Part shown: positions 40,781 through 49,846 of the stretch, one piece after another
How the letters are laid out: each line of letters starts with the position of its first letter
How positions within the stretch are numbered: position 1 is the first letter of the stretch
Source: Bacteroidales bacterium
GTDB taxonomy: Bacteria; Bacteroidota; Bacteroidia; Bacteroidales; Lentimicrobiaceae
Length of the DNA: 64,000 bases
NCBI GenBank assembly: GCA_016709025.1
Contig: JADJEQ010000001.1
Location: 1-64,000 of the forward strand
Reading direction: 5' to 3'
Program-made: the position numbers and the translations under genes
Notes under the pieces: model-generated
Told to the model about the DNA's origin: nothing
Seen by the model: only the letters and a program-made list of their open reading frames with translations
Databases searched by the model: none

Positions 40781-41374
40781 CCAGTGAAATTTTGCAGTGG
40801 CATCGATCAGGGTGATATTCATCCGGACACCCTGATTTTGCAAGCCATTTCAGTTAAAATGATGAAAGAAAATTTCTCAGTTTTTGCTAAATCAGCTGAG
40901 TATAACTCTCTGATATTTTATGACAGTCAAAACATTAAAAAGAGGTTCGGGGACTTTATTTCGCTTTTTTGGTATCTCGAAGCTGCAGGGGGAGTAGTTC
41001 GCAATGAATCAAATTCAAGGCTTTTTATCTACCGGTTCGGGAAATGGGACCTGCCTAAAGGGAAAATAGAAAAGTCCGAGTCAACAACCGATGCAGCCTT
41101 AAGGGAAGTTACTGAAGAAACAGGTCTCCTGAATCCTCATATCCTCACTGAATTGCCTCCAACCTATCACATTTATGAACACAAAGGCAAAAAAATACTA
41201 AAACGTACTTATTGGTATTCAATGAAATACACCGGATTCGATAATCTTGTACCTCAAACCGAAGAAGGGATAACGGAAGCGAGGTGGTTCCTTCCGGAGG
41301 ATTTCAATATTATATTCAAAAACACCTATGCTTCATTATTCAGCCTGATTGAAGCCGATTTACGATTCCCGTAA
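40754..41374 (+). CDS. NUDIX hydrolase
   Basis: 206 aa from MYEVFINDKPV (an ATG three codons earlier, at 40745, would overlap the pyrE start). Cleaves nucleoside diphosphate-X compounds; substrate unknown. N-terminal region ~1-75 is an extra domain. The NUDIX box is complete: GKIEKSESTTDAALREVTEE followed by TGL (G-x5-E-x7-R-E-V-x-E-E-x-G). The final WFLPEDFNIIFKNTYASL is typical for this Bacteroidota group. Divergent from pyrE by 7 bp. Confidence 0.9.
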   Translation: MYEVFINDKPVKFCSGIDQGDIHPDTLILQAISVKMMKENFSVFAKSAEYNSLIFYDSQNIKKRFGDFISLFWYLEAAGGVVRNESNSRLFIYRFGKWDLPKGKIEKSESTTDAALREVTEETGLLNPHILTELPPTYHIYEHKGKKILKRTYWYSMKYTGFDNLVPQTEEGITEARWFLPEDFNIIFKNTYASLFSLIEADLRFP

Positions 41375-41400
41375 CAGTAACCAAACTGAAAATTTGTTTT

Positions 41401-41408
41401 TATCTTTG
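41401..41408 (+). promoter_or_regulatory. Promoter element (TATCTTTG) for coaD
   Basis: Exact TAnnTTTG, 21 bp before the coaD start. Confidence 0.55.
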
Positions 41409-41429
41409 TTGCTGAGTTAACTTCGCTTT

Positions 41430-41897
41430 ATGACAAAAAGAGCCGTATTTCCAGGTTCCTTCGACCCAATAACAAAGGGTCATGAGAACATCATCCTCAG
41501 AGCCATCCCCCTGTTCGACGAAATCATCGTTGCAGTCGGACTGAACATAGAGAAGAAGGGATATTTTAAGGTTGATGACAGGATCAACTGGATAAAAGAT
41601 GTTTTCGCAGATAGTCCGAAAATTAAGGTTGAAAGTTACTCAGGTCTTACTGTAGATTTCTGCCGCATGGTGAATGCTACCTATATTTTAAGAGGCCTCA
41701 GAACATCGGCCGACTTCGAATTTGAACGAACAGTGGGTCAGGTGAACAAAAAACTCCATCCTGACATTGAAACAATATTCTTACTCACAACGCCGGAATA
41801 TACTTCAATAAATTCATCTATTGTGCGGGATGTATATAAAAACGGGGGCGATGTCCGGCTTTTTATTCCGGATGCTGTAAAACTTCCTAAACTCTGA
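41430..41897 (+). CDS. coaD: Phosphopantetheine adenylyltransferase
   Basis: 155 aa, usual length. Penultimate step of CoA synthesis. AVFPGSFDPITKGHENIILR has the G-S-F-D-P-x-T-x-G-H nucleotide motif; ILRGLRTSADFEFERTVGQV is the R-G-L-R region; and TPEYTSINSSIVRDVYKNGG contains the S-S-x-x-V-R motif (ISSS-like, here INSS). Convergent with rsmD (50-bp gap). Confidence 0.95.
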   Translation: MTKRAVFPGSFDPITKGHENIILRAIPLFDEIIVAVGLNIEKKGYFKVDDRINWIKDVFADSPKIKVESYSGLTVDFCRMVNATYILRGLRTSADFEFERTVGQVNKKLHPDIETIFLLTTPEYTSINSSIVRDVYKNGGDVRLFIPDAVKLPKL

Positions 41898-41947
41898 CAG
41901 GCAGTCAGCAAATCTTCACTATGATTAAGTTCTGGCTGGTGATTTTA

Positions 41948-42484
41948 TTACCCGGCCTCAAAAATACTAAAGTTTACTTTACCATATTTCCGTTGCTGCT
42001 GAAAGCCTGGCAGACCAGCGAAATTATAATCCCTTGAATGTTCAAGTACCAGCCATCCTCCCGGTTTCAGCAGGCTGCGCTCCAATACAACATTTGGTAT
42101 GACTTCTAATCCCTGCATTTCGTAAGGGGGATCGCAAAAAATAATGTCGTACTGGATTTCGCAGTTATTCAGATACCTGAACGCATCGCTGCGGAAGCTC
42201 AGAACAGCGTCAAACCCGAATGTTTTGGCTGTCTGCCTGATAAAGTTGACACATTTAAGGTCAATGTCGATGCTTGTTACCCCGGTGGCCCCGCGGGAAG
42301 AAAACTCGTAGGTTATATTTCCGGTTCCGGCAAAAAGATCAAGTACTGTTACCTCAGTCAAATCAAAATTATTGACAAGGATATTGAAAAGCGCCTCCTT
42401 GGCCATGTCGGTAGTCGGCCTTACAGGAAGGTTTTTAGGGGCATGTATCTGCCTGCTTTTGTGTGTTCCGCTTATTATCCGCAC
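41948..42484 (-). CDS. rsmD: 16S rRNA (guanine(966)-N(2))-methyltransferase
   Basis: 178 aa. Methylates G966 of 16S rRNA. MRIISGTHKSRQIHAPKNLP and VRPTTDMAKEALFNIL open as in the family. SAM site TVLDLFAGTGNITYEFSSRG; catalytic motif IIFCDPPYEM (D-P-P-Y). Its start overlaps the DUF3822 stop by 10 bp. Confidence 0.94.
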   Translation of the reverse strand: MRIISGTHKSRQIHAPKNLPVRPTTDMAKEALFNILVNNFDLTEVTVLDLFAGTGNITYEFSSRGATGVTSIDIDLKCVNFIRQTAKTFGFDAVLSFRSDAFRYLNNCEIQYDIIFCDPPYEMQGLEVIPNVVLERSLLKPGGWLVLEHSRDYNFAGLPGFQQQRKYGKVNFSIFEAG

Positions 42485-43365
42485 AAGACCGGATTTAAAA
42501 GATCATAAAACTTATGTCCGAATGAATTAGGAATTGAAATACCCGGTAATGGTGATTCCGGATTTTTAATGAGATCAACATGCCTGATGTAGCGTTGGAT
42601 AAGTTCGAAAAGCAGGGACTCCGGGTCAATTTCACCTGACAATACTACGGGAACATTCTCAGGGTTTAAGGCCAATTGGTCAAGAACAAAGATAAGGTAA
42701 TAAACTAAATCTTCATTGGTTCTCCATTCAAAACTATTGCAATAGAGCAATTTACCTTCTTTTATTACAATAATATCAAATGAACCGGTCCTGATGTTGA
42801 CAAAAACAGGATTTCTTAATTCAGAGTGCCTGTAGCGCGGAAGAATCGTTTCTACCATTGTTCCGGCATGGTGAAGGAATTTGGCCTGACTAAAATGCCG
42901 GTTCAACAGCTCATTCAGATTTTTATGAACAGAGTAAACAACCCAGGCTTCGGCGGAATTAAGGAAATGGTCAAGAATTATTTCGGAATCAACATGCCTG
43001 TGAACGAACTCAAGGTAGGTTACTTTTTGCAATGGATCATATAAAGCGTGCGGGACCAGGGTATAATTAAGGCTGTTGATGAAAAGGCAGGTATGCCTGA
43101 AAGGCTTGAGAATCCATGGATGCTGATTAAAAAACCCGTCTAACCGGTCGACAAATAGAGCCTTAGCCGACTCTCCCGATGAAAAAGCAGTTGTGTTTTG
43201 AAGGATCATTGACTCAAGCACAATAAACCTCGAAACCTGATGGGAGTAAACAGAAAAAGAAAGTCCATCCGGATCAATCCGGATGGACAGACTATATTGT
43301 GTGGTAAGCGCCTGATCGAATAAACGGTCATGATGTCTGACCTGTGCCAGGTAATCGCCTGCCAT
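42475..43365 (-). CDS. DUF3822 family protein
   Basis: 296 aa. TTQYSLSIRIDPDGLSFSVY at the N-terminus and FVNIRTGSFDIIVIKEGKLL, YCNSFEWRTNEDLVYYLIFV in the second half show two actin/ASKHA-like lobes (I/V-x-x-D-G-L and an x-x-G-x-F-D-x-x-V strand). The family is specific to Bacteroidota and lies next to rsmD in many of them. Function unknown. Middle gene of the 43977-41948 operon. Confidence 0.85.
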   Translation of the reverse strand: MAGDYLAQVRHHDRLFDQALTTQYSLSIRIDPDGLSFSVYSHQVSRFIVLESMILQNTTAFSSGESAKALFVDRLDGFFNQHPWILKPFRHTCLFINSLNYTLVPHALYDPLQKVTYLEFVHRHVDSEIILDHFLNSAEAWVVYSVHKNLNELLNRHFSQAKFLHHAGTMVETILPRYRHSELRNPVFVNIRTGSFDIIVIKEGKLLYCNSFEWRTNEDLVYYLIFVLDQLALNPENVPVVLSGEIDPESLLFELIQRYIRHVDLIKNPESPLPGISIPNSFGHKFYDLLNPVLCG

Positions 43366-43377
43366 AATTTTTTTATA

Positions 43378-43977
43378 CTATTCCCAGTTTCCGTCGATGG
43401 AGGCCTCGGTGAGTGAACCCATCTTTATCCCCGGATACCGGTTGATACTTTTCTGGCGTTCAGCGAGATTAATAACATCCTGTTTGTCCAGATCAAACAG
43501 ATAGTATTCATAAGGAACAAGTATTTCGATAACGCTCACAATAGTGCCGCCCTTATCAATTTTATCGGTTTTCATTTCGAACTTGCGTCCATCTGAGAAA
43601 GGTACAATCGCCATTTCCTCAAGCTTGAAATTAACCCGTTTTGAGTACAATGAGTCAGCTATCGGAATAAATCCGATGGTATCGGTAATAGAACGGCTAA
43701 ATGTAGTGTCGTTGGGATCTGGAATCATTTTAACAACAGGAATTTTCCCGGTGCGAAGAAAATCAAACAGGCTGTCGAAACTGCTGGTGTAGCGGTTGTT
43801 AAACTGTTTGAAAAACGTTTGTGCCGTTCTGATGTCTTTTAATTTATCAACAATGTGTGTGTTTCGCCTGCTGATTTCTTCCTGAAAGCGGATGGGTTTC
43901 ATAATGGAAGTATAAAGCAGGTAACCAAGCACAATGACAACTACTGCCAGAACAATCTTAAGAATATTGCTTTTCAT
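43378..43977 (-). CDS. Bacteroidota inner-membrane-anchored protein of unknown function
   Basis: 199 aa from MKSNILKIVL (43977); the longer frame at 44055 is excluded by a promoter element at 44001. One N-terminal membrane helix (~5-24), then a mainly extracytoplasmic domain: EEISRRNTHIVDKLKDIRTA, QTFFKQFNNRYTSSFDSLFD, PDPNDTTFSRSITDTIGFIP. This looks like a pilin-type N-terminal helix followed by a small beta domain but has no processing motif. Co-directional with DUF3822 (12-bp gap). Confidence 0.75.
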   Translation of the reverse strand: MKSNILKIVLAVVVIVLGYLLYTSIMKPIRFQEEISRRNTHIVDKLKDIRTAQTFFKQFNNRYTSSFDSLFDFLRTGKIPVVKMIPDPNDTTFSRSITDTIGFIPIADSLYSKRVNFKLEEMAIVPFSDGRKFEMKTDKIDKGGTIVSVIEILVPYEYYLFDLDKQDVINLAERQKSINRYPGIKMGSLTEASIDGNWE

Positions 43978-44000
43978 AAGAAAAATGATTTTTTGCAATG

Positions 44001-44008
44001 CAAATGTA
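44001..44008 (-). promoter_or_regulatory. Promoter element (TACATTTG) for the DUF3822-rsmD operon
   Basis: Exact TAnnTTTG on the minus strand, 23 bp before the ATG at 43977. Confidence 0.55.
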
Positions 44009-44230
44009 TAATAAATTTTAATTGAGCAAGCTAAAATTAAACGCTGAATTATCACAGATTCTTATCTACTGCCGACATTAATTTTTGATTTGGTTTGGCA
44101 ACCTGTTTGGGAGAAAAAGTGGCGAAAGTTTACATATAATTATCTGCATAATTATTCATTGACTGCTAGTTAAGCTGAAAGGAATTGATATTTAACATTT
44201 TTTTTGGCATGATTTTTACTGGTAATTGAA

Positions 44231-44238
44231 TATATTTG
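44231..44238 (+). promoter_or_regulatory. Promoter element (TATATTTG) for the TPR gene
   Basis: Exact TAnnTTTG, 35 bp before the ATG at 44274. It lies inside the longer frame that begins at 44226, which argues for the later start. Confidence 0.55.
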
Positions 44239-44273
44239 CAGTTGAAATTCAGTTTCATTCACAAAAATTACTC

Positions 44274-45254
44274 ATGATGAACAAAGTAAGAAAGATCTCA
44301 GTATTGCTGTCAGCCTTGATAATGTTGGTTTTTGTTAATCTATCAAACGGACAAACCAAAGAAGAAGCAACGAATGCATACAACCGCGGGGTTGAACTTT
44401 CAGCCACCGATTTACCCAAAGCCATTGAAGCGCTTCTAAGCGCTGCCGATATTGCAGCTAAAACAGGAGAAGAGGCTGCCGATATTCAGAAAATGGCCGA
44501 AGGTCAGATACCTCTGCTTCAGTATAATTATGCTACATCCTTATACAAGGAGAAAAAACTTGACGAAGCCATAACAAACTTCTTACTTGCGAAAGATTAC
44601 GCAGTTAAATTCAATGATAAATCAACCCAGGCCAAAGCCGAGGATTTATTACCCAAACTGTATCTTGCCAAAGGGAGTGGTGAGCTTAAGGAAAGCAAGT
44701 TTACTGAAGCCCTCGCAAGTTTTGACAAAGCAATCGGCTACGACCCGGGTTTTGCCAAAGCGTATTTAAGCAAAGGCCTTGTATACAAAAAACAGGATAA
44801 CTTCGAGGCAATGAAAACTGCCATGGATAAAGCGATCGAAACCGGGAAAGCTTCAAATGATGAGAAGACCGTTGCTTCAGCCAGTAAAGCGATAGCTGAC
44901 GAATACATTAAAAACGCCAATGCTGCCTTTAAAAAAGGAACATTCGCACTGGTAATAACACAGGTTGATGAATCAGTAAAGTACGCCGATAACAATGTTG
45001 AAGCTTATTACCTTTATGCACTAGCATACAACAAGCTGTCAAAGTGGGATGAAGCTATTAGCAGTGCTGAAAAAGGAATCACCCTTGAAGAAAACACTCC
45101 GGCCAAACAAGCGCGTTTTTATTATGAAATGGGCCTCGCTCAGGCTGGTAAGAAAAGTAACGATGCAGCCTGTGCCTCATTTAAAAAAGCTGCTATAGGC
45201 CCAATGACCGAGCAAGCCAATTACCAGATTAAGACGGTGCTTAAATGCAAATAA
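44274..45254 (+). CDS. Secreted tetratricopeptide-repeat protein
   Basis: 326 aa from MMNKVRKISVLLSAL. Signal peptide ~1-26 (VFVNLSNG-QT). The rest is helical TPR-like repeats: TNAYNRGVELSATDLPKAIE, YNYATSLYKEKKLDEAITNF, KFTEALASFDKAIGYDPGFA, KAYLSKGLVYKKQDNFEAMK, AYYLYALAYNKLSKWDEAIS. Likely a periplasmic scaffold; partner unknown. Single gene with its own promoter and terminator. Confidence 0.88.
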   Translation: MMNKVRKISVLLSALIMLVFVNLSNGQTKEEATNAYNRGVELSATDLPKAIEALLSAADIAAKTGEEAADIQKMAEGQIPLLQYNYATSLYKEKKLDEAITNFLLAKDYAVKFNDKSTQAKAEDLLPKLYLAKGSGELKESKFTEALASFDKAIGYDPGFAKAYLSKGLVYKKQDNFEAMKTAMDKAIETGKASNDEKTVASASKAIADEYIKNANAAFKKGTFALVITQVDESVKYADNNVEAYYLYALAYNKLSKWDEAISSAEKGITLEENTPAKQARFYYEMGLAQAGKKSNDAACASFKKAAIGPMTEQANYQIKTVLKCK

Positions 45255-45272
45255 TATCTGTCAGATAAATAT

Positions 45273-45303
45273 AAAAAGCTACACAATGTGTAGCTTTTTT
45301 TTT
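45273..45303 (+). terminator. Intrinsic terminator after the TPR gene
   Basis: 12-bp stem AAAAAGCTACAC / GTGTAGCTTTTT with loop AAT, then a T run to 45303. Strong rho-independent form. Confidence 0.92.
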
Positions 45304-45336
45304 ACGGTTTCATTTTTATTTAATCTGTAAAATCAG

Positions 45337-45795
45337 CTAACCCTCACAAATTTCCTGATAATTAAAAATCCGATCGGCAAGTACAAGATTTCCGGAACTG
45401 TAGTCAATAACCCCAAACAAGTGCTGCAAACCATTCGACACCAGTAGATAGTTAACCTTCAATGCCAGATTGTAGCGGGCAATCTGAAAAAAAACATTTT
45501 CAGACAAGGCGACTGTCGGTGCCTTACATTCCACAATTAAAGCTGGTTTGCCCGAAAGGTTATATACAACAAGGTCGAAACGTTTGGTCATTCTGTTTAA
45601 AGAAAGCCCGCGTTCTGAGGCCATCATATGAAGAGGCACTTTCTTTTCGCCCGACAGGTATTGAATCAGGTGCTGCCTGACCCATTCTTCAGGCGTTAAC
45701 GCTACAAATTTTTTCCTGACCGGATCAAAAATCTGTAATTGCCCTTCATAATGCCTTGTCCGGAAGTTATATACAGGGAAGTTTAATGTGTGCAT
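45337..45795 (-). CDS. HSDR_N_2-type PD-(D/E)xK nuclease-fold protein
   Basis: 152 aa from MHTLNFPVYNF (45795). RKKFVALTPEEWVRQHLIQY is the N-terminal helix; RFDLVVYNLSGKPALIVECK shows the nuclease core (Asp, then E-C-K). Related to the N-terminal domain of type I restriction HsdR subunits, but no helicase, HsdM or HsdS gene is nearby, so restriction is unlikely. Divergent from AMP nucleosidase/holA, a recurrent neighbourhood in Bacteroidota. Confidence 0.82.
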   Translation of the reverse strand: MHTLNFPVYNFRTRHYEGQLQIFDPVRKKFVALTPEEWVRQHLIQYLSGEKKVPLHMMASERGLSLNRMTKRFDLVVYNLSGKPALIVECKAPTVALSENVFFQIARYNLALKVNYLLVSNGLQHLFGVIDYSSGNLVLADRIFNYQEICEG

Positions 45796-46153
45796 CTGTG
45801 GCCTGTTTGCAGGAATAAAACTAAGTAATTTTCTGAAAAACGCTACATTTGCAATGAAAAGAACCAATAATTGTCAAAGCTCTTTTCTTTTAGCTTTCAT
45901 TTAAAGTATAAATGAGTTGCTTTTTATGTTTGCCTGTTTACCTTTTTTAAACAATCAGACATAGCTGTTAGAGCAGGACAGGCTATGAGGCTAATAATTA
46001 AAAAGCGGTCTTGCCGTTCCTGTTAAATTCAGTTAAAGATGAACTCCACATGTTTTGCAAATAACAACCTGTCAGAAAGGCTCCGCAGGAAGGCAGGATT
46101 TCGCGCAAAGGCAGGCCAGGCTTTCTGATCATAAAATTCAAAATTATCTAAAG
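45796..46153. other. Intergenic region between the HSDR_N gene and AMP nucleosidase
   Basis: 358 bp. An AGGCAGG-containing stretch (46090-46125: GGAAGGCAGGATTTCGCGCA, then AAGGCAGGCCAGG) resembles the CCTGCCTG words of other intergenic regions in the window. No promoter matching TAnnTTTG was identified. Confidence 0.4.
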
Positions 46154-46924
46154 ATGAAAACCAAACTGGAAATAACCGAGAACTGGCTTCCACGCTATAC
46201 CGGAACCCATCTTGGGGAATTTGGGGAATATATTTTACTGACAAACTTCAGCCATTACCTTGAATTATTTGCCGAATGGAACAACGTCGAAATAAAAGGG
46301 CATAATAAAGCAATGCCCAGTGCTACTGCCGGCGATATTACTATGATCAATTTCGGGATGGGGAGTGCCAATGCGGCAACCATTATGGATCTTCTCGGAT
46401 GTATCAAACCGAAAGCAGCATTGTTACTTGGGAAGTGCGGTGGGTTGAAGAAAAAAGCCGAACTCGGCGATCTTATACTACCGATTGCAGCAATCAGGGG
46501 AGAAGGAACTTCTGATGATTATTATCCGCACGAAGTTCCGGCGTTGCCGGCTTTCAGCCTTCAAAAAGCAATCTCTACCTCTATCAGGGATTTCGCCCGT
46601 GATTACTGGACCGGAACTGTTTATACGACCAATCGCAGGGTTTGGGAACACGACGATCATTTTAAGGAATACTTACGGTCAATCAGATCCATTGCCATTG
46701 ATATGGAGACAGCTACCATTTTTAGTGTCGGCTTTTTCAATGAAATCCCCACCGGCGCTTTACTCCTGGTTTCAGACCAACCCATGATTTCTTCAGGGAT
46801 TAAAACAGAAGAAAGCGACCGGCATGTGACTGAAGAATTTGTTGAAACCCATTTGAAGATCGGCATTGCATCACTTAAGCAGCTTATCAACAACGGCCTT
46901 ACTGTCAAACATCTGCGTTTTTAA
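46154..46924 (+). CDS. amn: AMP nucleosidase (Bacteroidota type)
   Basis: 256 aa from MKTKLEITENWLPRY. Splits AMP into adenine and ribose 5-phosphate. The fold is the nucleoside-phosphorylase type: INFGMGSANAATIMDLLGCI, LLLGKCGGLKKKAELGDLIL, and the catalytic region IAIDMETATIFSVGFFNE with LLVSDQPM. The short form lacking the N-terminal regulatory domain of the E. coli enzyme is normal in Bacteroidota. Start at 46154 because the upstream in-frame extension is low quality. holA follows 14 bp later. Confidence 0.9.
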   Translation: MKTKLEITENWLPRYTGTHLGEFGEYILLTNFSHYLELFAEWNNVEIKGHNKAMPSATAGDITMINFGMGSANAATIMDLLGCIKPKAALLLGKCGGLKKKAELGDLILPIAAIRGEGTSDDYYPHEVPALPAFSLQKAISTSIRDFARDYWTGTVYTTNRRVWEHDDHFKEYLRSIRSIAIDMETATIFSVGFFNEIPTGALLLVSDQPMISSGIKTEESDRHVTEEFVETHLKIGIASLKQLINNGLTVKHLRF

Positions 46925-46938
46925 GAATTTAATTTCAC

Positions 46939-47943
46939 ATGGCGACTGACTTCAATCACATACTTTCTGATATTAAGAAACGGATTTATTACCCTGTATA
47001 CCTGTTTTGCGGAGAAGAACCATTTTTTATTGACCTGCTCACCGATGCAATTGAAAACGGGGTTCTCAGCGAAGATGAAAAAGGATTTAACCTTACCATT
47101 CTTTATGGCAGGGATGTTGAAGCCCGAACGATCATAGAAAACGCCAAACGTTACCCAATGATGGCCAGCCATCAGGTGGTCATCGTGAAAGAGGCACAGG
47201 ATGTTAAAACGATCGATGATCTGAGTAATTACGCCGAGAAACCGCTTAATTCAACCATTCTGGTAATCTGCTATAAGTATAAAAAGTACGATAAGCGAAA
47301 GTCACTTTCAAAAATAGTTGAAAAGAAGGGCGTTTATTATGAATCTGCCCGGATCAGGGAAGATAAAATGCCATCCTGGATTGCAACCCAGGTGGAAGCT
47401 CAGGGATATACCATCTCCCCTAAAGCCAACAACATGATTGCCGACTATCTGGGAAATGATCTTGGTAAAGTGGATAATGAACTGAAAAAACTGTATATAA
47501 GCTTACCCAGAGGTAGCCAGATAACGGAAAAAATTATTGAAGACAACATTGGGATAAGCAAAGATTATAATATTTTCGAATTACAAAATGCCCTTGGTGA
47601 GCGCAATATTGTTAAAGCCAACCGTATTATTGCCCACTTCGCATCTAATCCTAAAGAGAATCCAATCGTAAAAAATATCATCCTGTTATACGGATACTTT
47701 TCAAAGCTGCTTCTTTACCATTCACTGCCTGATAAATCGAACAAGGAAGTAGCCTCGGCGCTTGGTATCAATCCTTACTTTGTAAATGATTTTCAATCTG
47801 CATCCAGAAATTATTCATTTGAAAAAATTATGCAAATCATCAGCCTTTTAAGGGAATACGATTTGAAATCAAAGGGCCTGGGCAATGGCTCAGCAGATGA
47901 AAATGAACTAACCAGAGAATTGATTTACAAGATACTTCATTGA
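46939..47943 (+). CDS. holA: DNA polymerase III subunit delta
   Basis: 334 aa. Opens the beta clamp within the clamp loader. YYPVYLFCGEEPFFIDLLTD is the family start (L-x-G-E-E); NAKRYPMMASHQVVIVKEAQ and LVICYKYKKYDKRKSLSKIV follow, with DYLGNDLGKVDNELKKLYIS (domain II). The C-terminal helical collar is at ~215-334. 14 bp after AMP nucleosidase, in one unit. Confidence 0.93.
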   Translation: MATDFNHILSDIKKRIYYPVYLFCGEEPFFIDLLTDAIENGVLSEDEKGFNLTILYGRDVEARTIIENAKRYPMMASHQVVIVKEAQDVKTIDDLSNYAEKPLNSTILVICYKYKKYDKRKSLSKIVEKKGVYYESARIREDKMPSWIATQVEAQGYTISPKANNMIADYLGNDLGKVDNELKKLYISLPRGSQITEKIIEDNIGISKDYNIFELQNALGERNIVKANRIIAHFASNPKENPIVKNIILLYGYFSKLLLYHSLPDKSNKEVASALGINPYFVNDFQSASRNYSFEKIMQIISLLREYDLKSKGLGNGSADENELTRELIYKILH

Positions 47944-47971
47944 AATAATACCATATAAAGCAAACTCATAA

Positions 47972-49807
47972 TCAGCCTTTTCTATTCTTCCGTTTCTTTT
48001 TCTTCTTTGCTTTCTTTTGCAGGACAACCTCAGGAATTGACGGGTACATGGTGTTAATCTGAGATGCAAATCTTTCCTGCATGTAGGTTCTGCGCACCTT
48101 CATGGTAAATGACAACTCTCCTGTTTGAACAGTCCATTCCTGATCCATCAGTATAAATTTTCTGACCTGTGAGGGATGATCCAGCGCAAGATTAAGCAAT
48201 GAGACATCACGTTGAATACGTTCAATTACAAATTCCTGATTGATCATCCCGGCATCTGTGGTATATTCATAACCCTTCGCCCTGCACCACGACCTGAGGT
48301 ATTCAAAGTTGGGAGCAATCAGAGCCGACGGGTAGTTTCTGTTCTCTCCAATAACCAGGATATTTTCAATAAATGGGGATTCTTTCAGCTTATTTTCAAC
48401 TACCTGGGGAGCGATGTATTTACCACCGGATGTTTTGAAAATTTCCTTTTTCCGGTCGGTTATCCGGAGGTATTTGCCATGAACCAGTTCGCCAATATCG
48501 CCGGTATGAAACCAACCATCTTCATCAATGGCTTCGGCTGTTTTGTCTGAGCGGTTGTGATAGCCCATCATTACATTAGGTCCCCTGCACAATATCTCTC
48601 CATCACTGGAAATGCGGACTTCAATGCCAGGTAAAACTTTTCCGACGGTCCCAAAATGAACTCCGTCGGGCTCGAAATTTCCGGTAGCAATTACAGGCGA
48701 AGTTTCAGTAAGTCCATATCCCTCAATTACTTTCATACCGGCAGCCCAGAATACACGGGCGAGTCCGGGATTTAGCGGAGCACCGCCCGATACGATAAAC
48801 CTCACTTTGTTGCCAAATGCCAGCCGCCATTTCCGGTAAACCAACAAATCGGCAATTTTGAAGATCAACCGGTTCAGCGGTTTCTGAGCGGTTTCAATTT
48901 CATATTTAAATCCAAGTTTAAGCGCCCAGATAAAAACCGGCTTTCTGAAGCCTGTCAGATTTTTACCTTTCCGCAGTATTGTTGCGTACGATTTCTCAAT
49001 CACACGTGGTACAGCGCAAAACATATCAGGCTTCACTTCCTTAAGGCAATCCCTGATGCGGTCGGGATTCTCAACATAAAACACGGAAATAGATAGGTAC
49101 TGGTACATGTAATTCAACATGCGCTCATACACATGGCACAGGGGCAAAAAACTCAGAGCCCGGCTTACATTCATTCCGCCCAGAATCAGGCTGACAGATT
49201 TAAAATTGCTGACCAGGTTGGAATGCGACAACATTACCCCTTTCGGATGTCCGGTTGTACCCGAAGTATATATCAGGGTAGCCAGATCTGTCGGTAATAT
49301 CTGATCGCGGATGCTCTGCAGTGAATCAAATAATCGCGGATCGTTTCCCTTAATCAAAAATTCCGACCATGACTCCGGCCCTGAATTCAATTCGAGCGAA
49401 TAAACAGCAATTTCTCTGTCCATCCCATCCACGGCTGGCTTAACCCGCTCATAAGCATTCTGGCATCCAACCACAATCAGTTTTACCCCGGAATCCTCAA
49501 AAATAAACCTGTAACTATCTGAACTTAGTGAATGATAAACCGGAACATGCACACAACCAGCCTGTAAAATACCCATATCCAGGAAATTCCATTCAGGCAT
49601 ATTGTTCATGATGGTTGCAACCTTATCGCCCGGTTCCAGTCCGGAAGCAATCAATGCACAACTTATACTATCGGATTCACTCACATACCTGCCGGCAGAA
49701 ACATGCAGCCATCTGCCTTGCTTTTTATAGCCGAATACACAATCCTTCGCAGAAAATTCTTCGCGATAAAGCTGAAGGAGGTCAAATATGCGGTTCACAT
49801 TTCCCAT
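47972..49807 (-). CDS. Long-chain fatty acid--CoA ligase, paralogue 3
   Basis: 611 aa. Activates fatty acids with ATP and CoA at the membrane. AMP-binding motif IYTSGTTGHPKGVMLSH, the GYGLTETSP loop, FHTGDIGELVHGKYLRITDR (A8, RKKEIFKTSGGKY) and the C-terminal lysine region TGELSFTMKVRRTYMQ. Ends in a Lys/Arg-rich tail (VLQKKAKKKKKRKNRKG) the two sister genes lack. Third of three tandem paralogues; 39 bp after the middle one. Confidence 0.92.
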   Translation of the reverse strand: MGNVNRIFDLLQLYREEFSAKDCVFGYKKQGRWLHVSAGRYVSESDSISCALIASGLEPGDKVATIMNNMPEWNFLDMGILQAGCVHVPVYHSLSSDSYRFIFEDSGVKLIVVGCQNAYERVKPAVDGMDREIAVYSLELNSGPESWSEFLIKGNDPRLFDSLQSIRDQILPTDLATLIYTSGTTGHPKGVMLSHSNLVSNFKSVSLILGGMNVSRALSFLPLCHVYERMLNYMYQYLSISVFYVENPDRIRDCLKEVKPDMFCAVPRVIEKSYATILRKGKNLTGFRKPVFIWALKLGFKYEIETAQKPLNRLIFKIADLLVYRKWRLAFGNKVRFIVSGGAPLNPGLARVFWAAGMKVIEGYGLTETSPVIATGNFEPDGVHFGTVGKVLPGIEVRISSDGEILCRGPNVMMGYHNRSDKTAEAIDEDGWFHTGDIGELVHGKYLRITDRKKEIFKTSGGKYIAPQVVENKLKESPFIENILVIGENRNYPSALIAPNFEYLRSWCRAKGYEYTTDAGMINQEFVIERIQRDVSLLNLALDHPSQVRKFILMDQEWTVQTGELSFTMKVRRTYMQERFASQINTMYPSIPEVVLQKKAKKKKKRKNRKG

Positions 49808-49846
49808 GAAACGAACCTATGAATAAGAATGTATTAACAGGACAGG

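Noticed and set aside
45337..45795. Type I restriction-modification locus
   Set aside because: Only the small N-terminal nuclease-fold domain is present; no HsdM, HsdS or helicase in the window.
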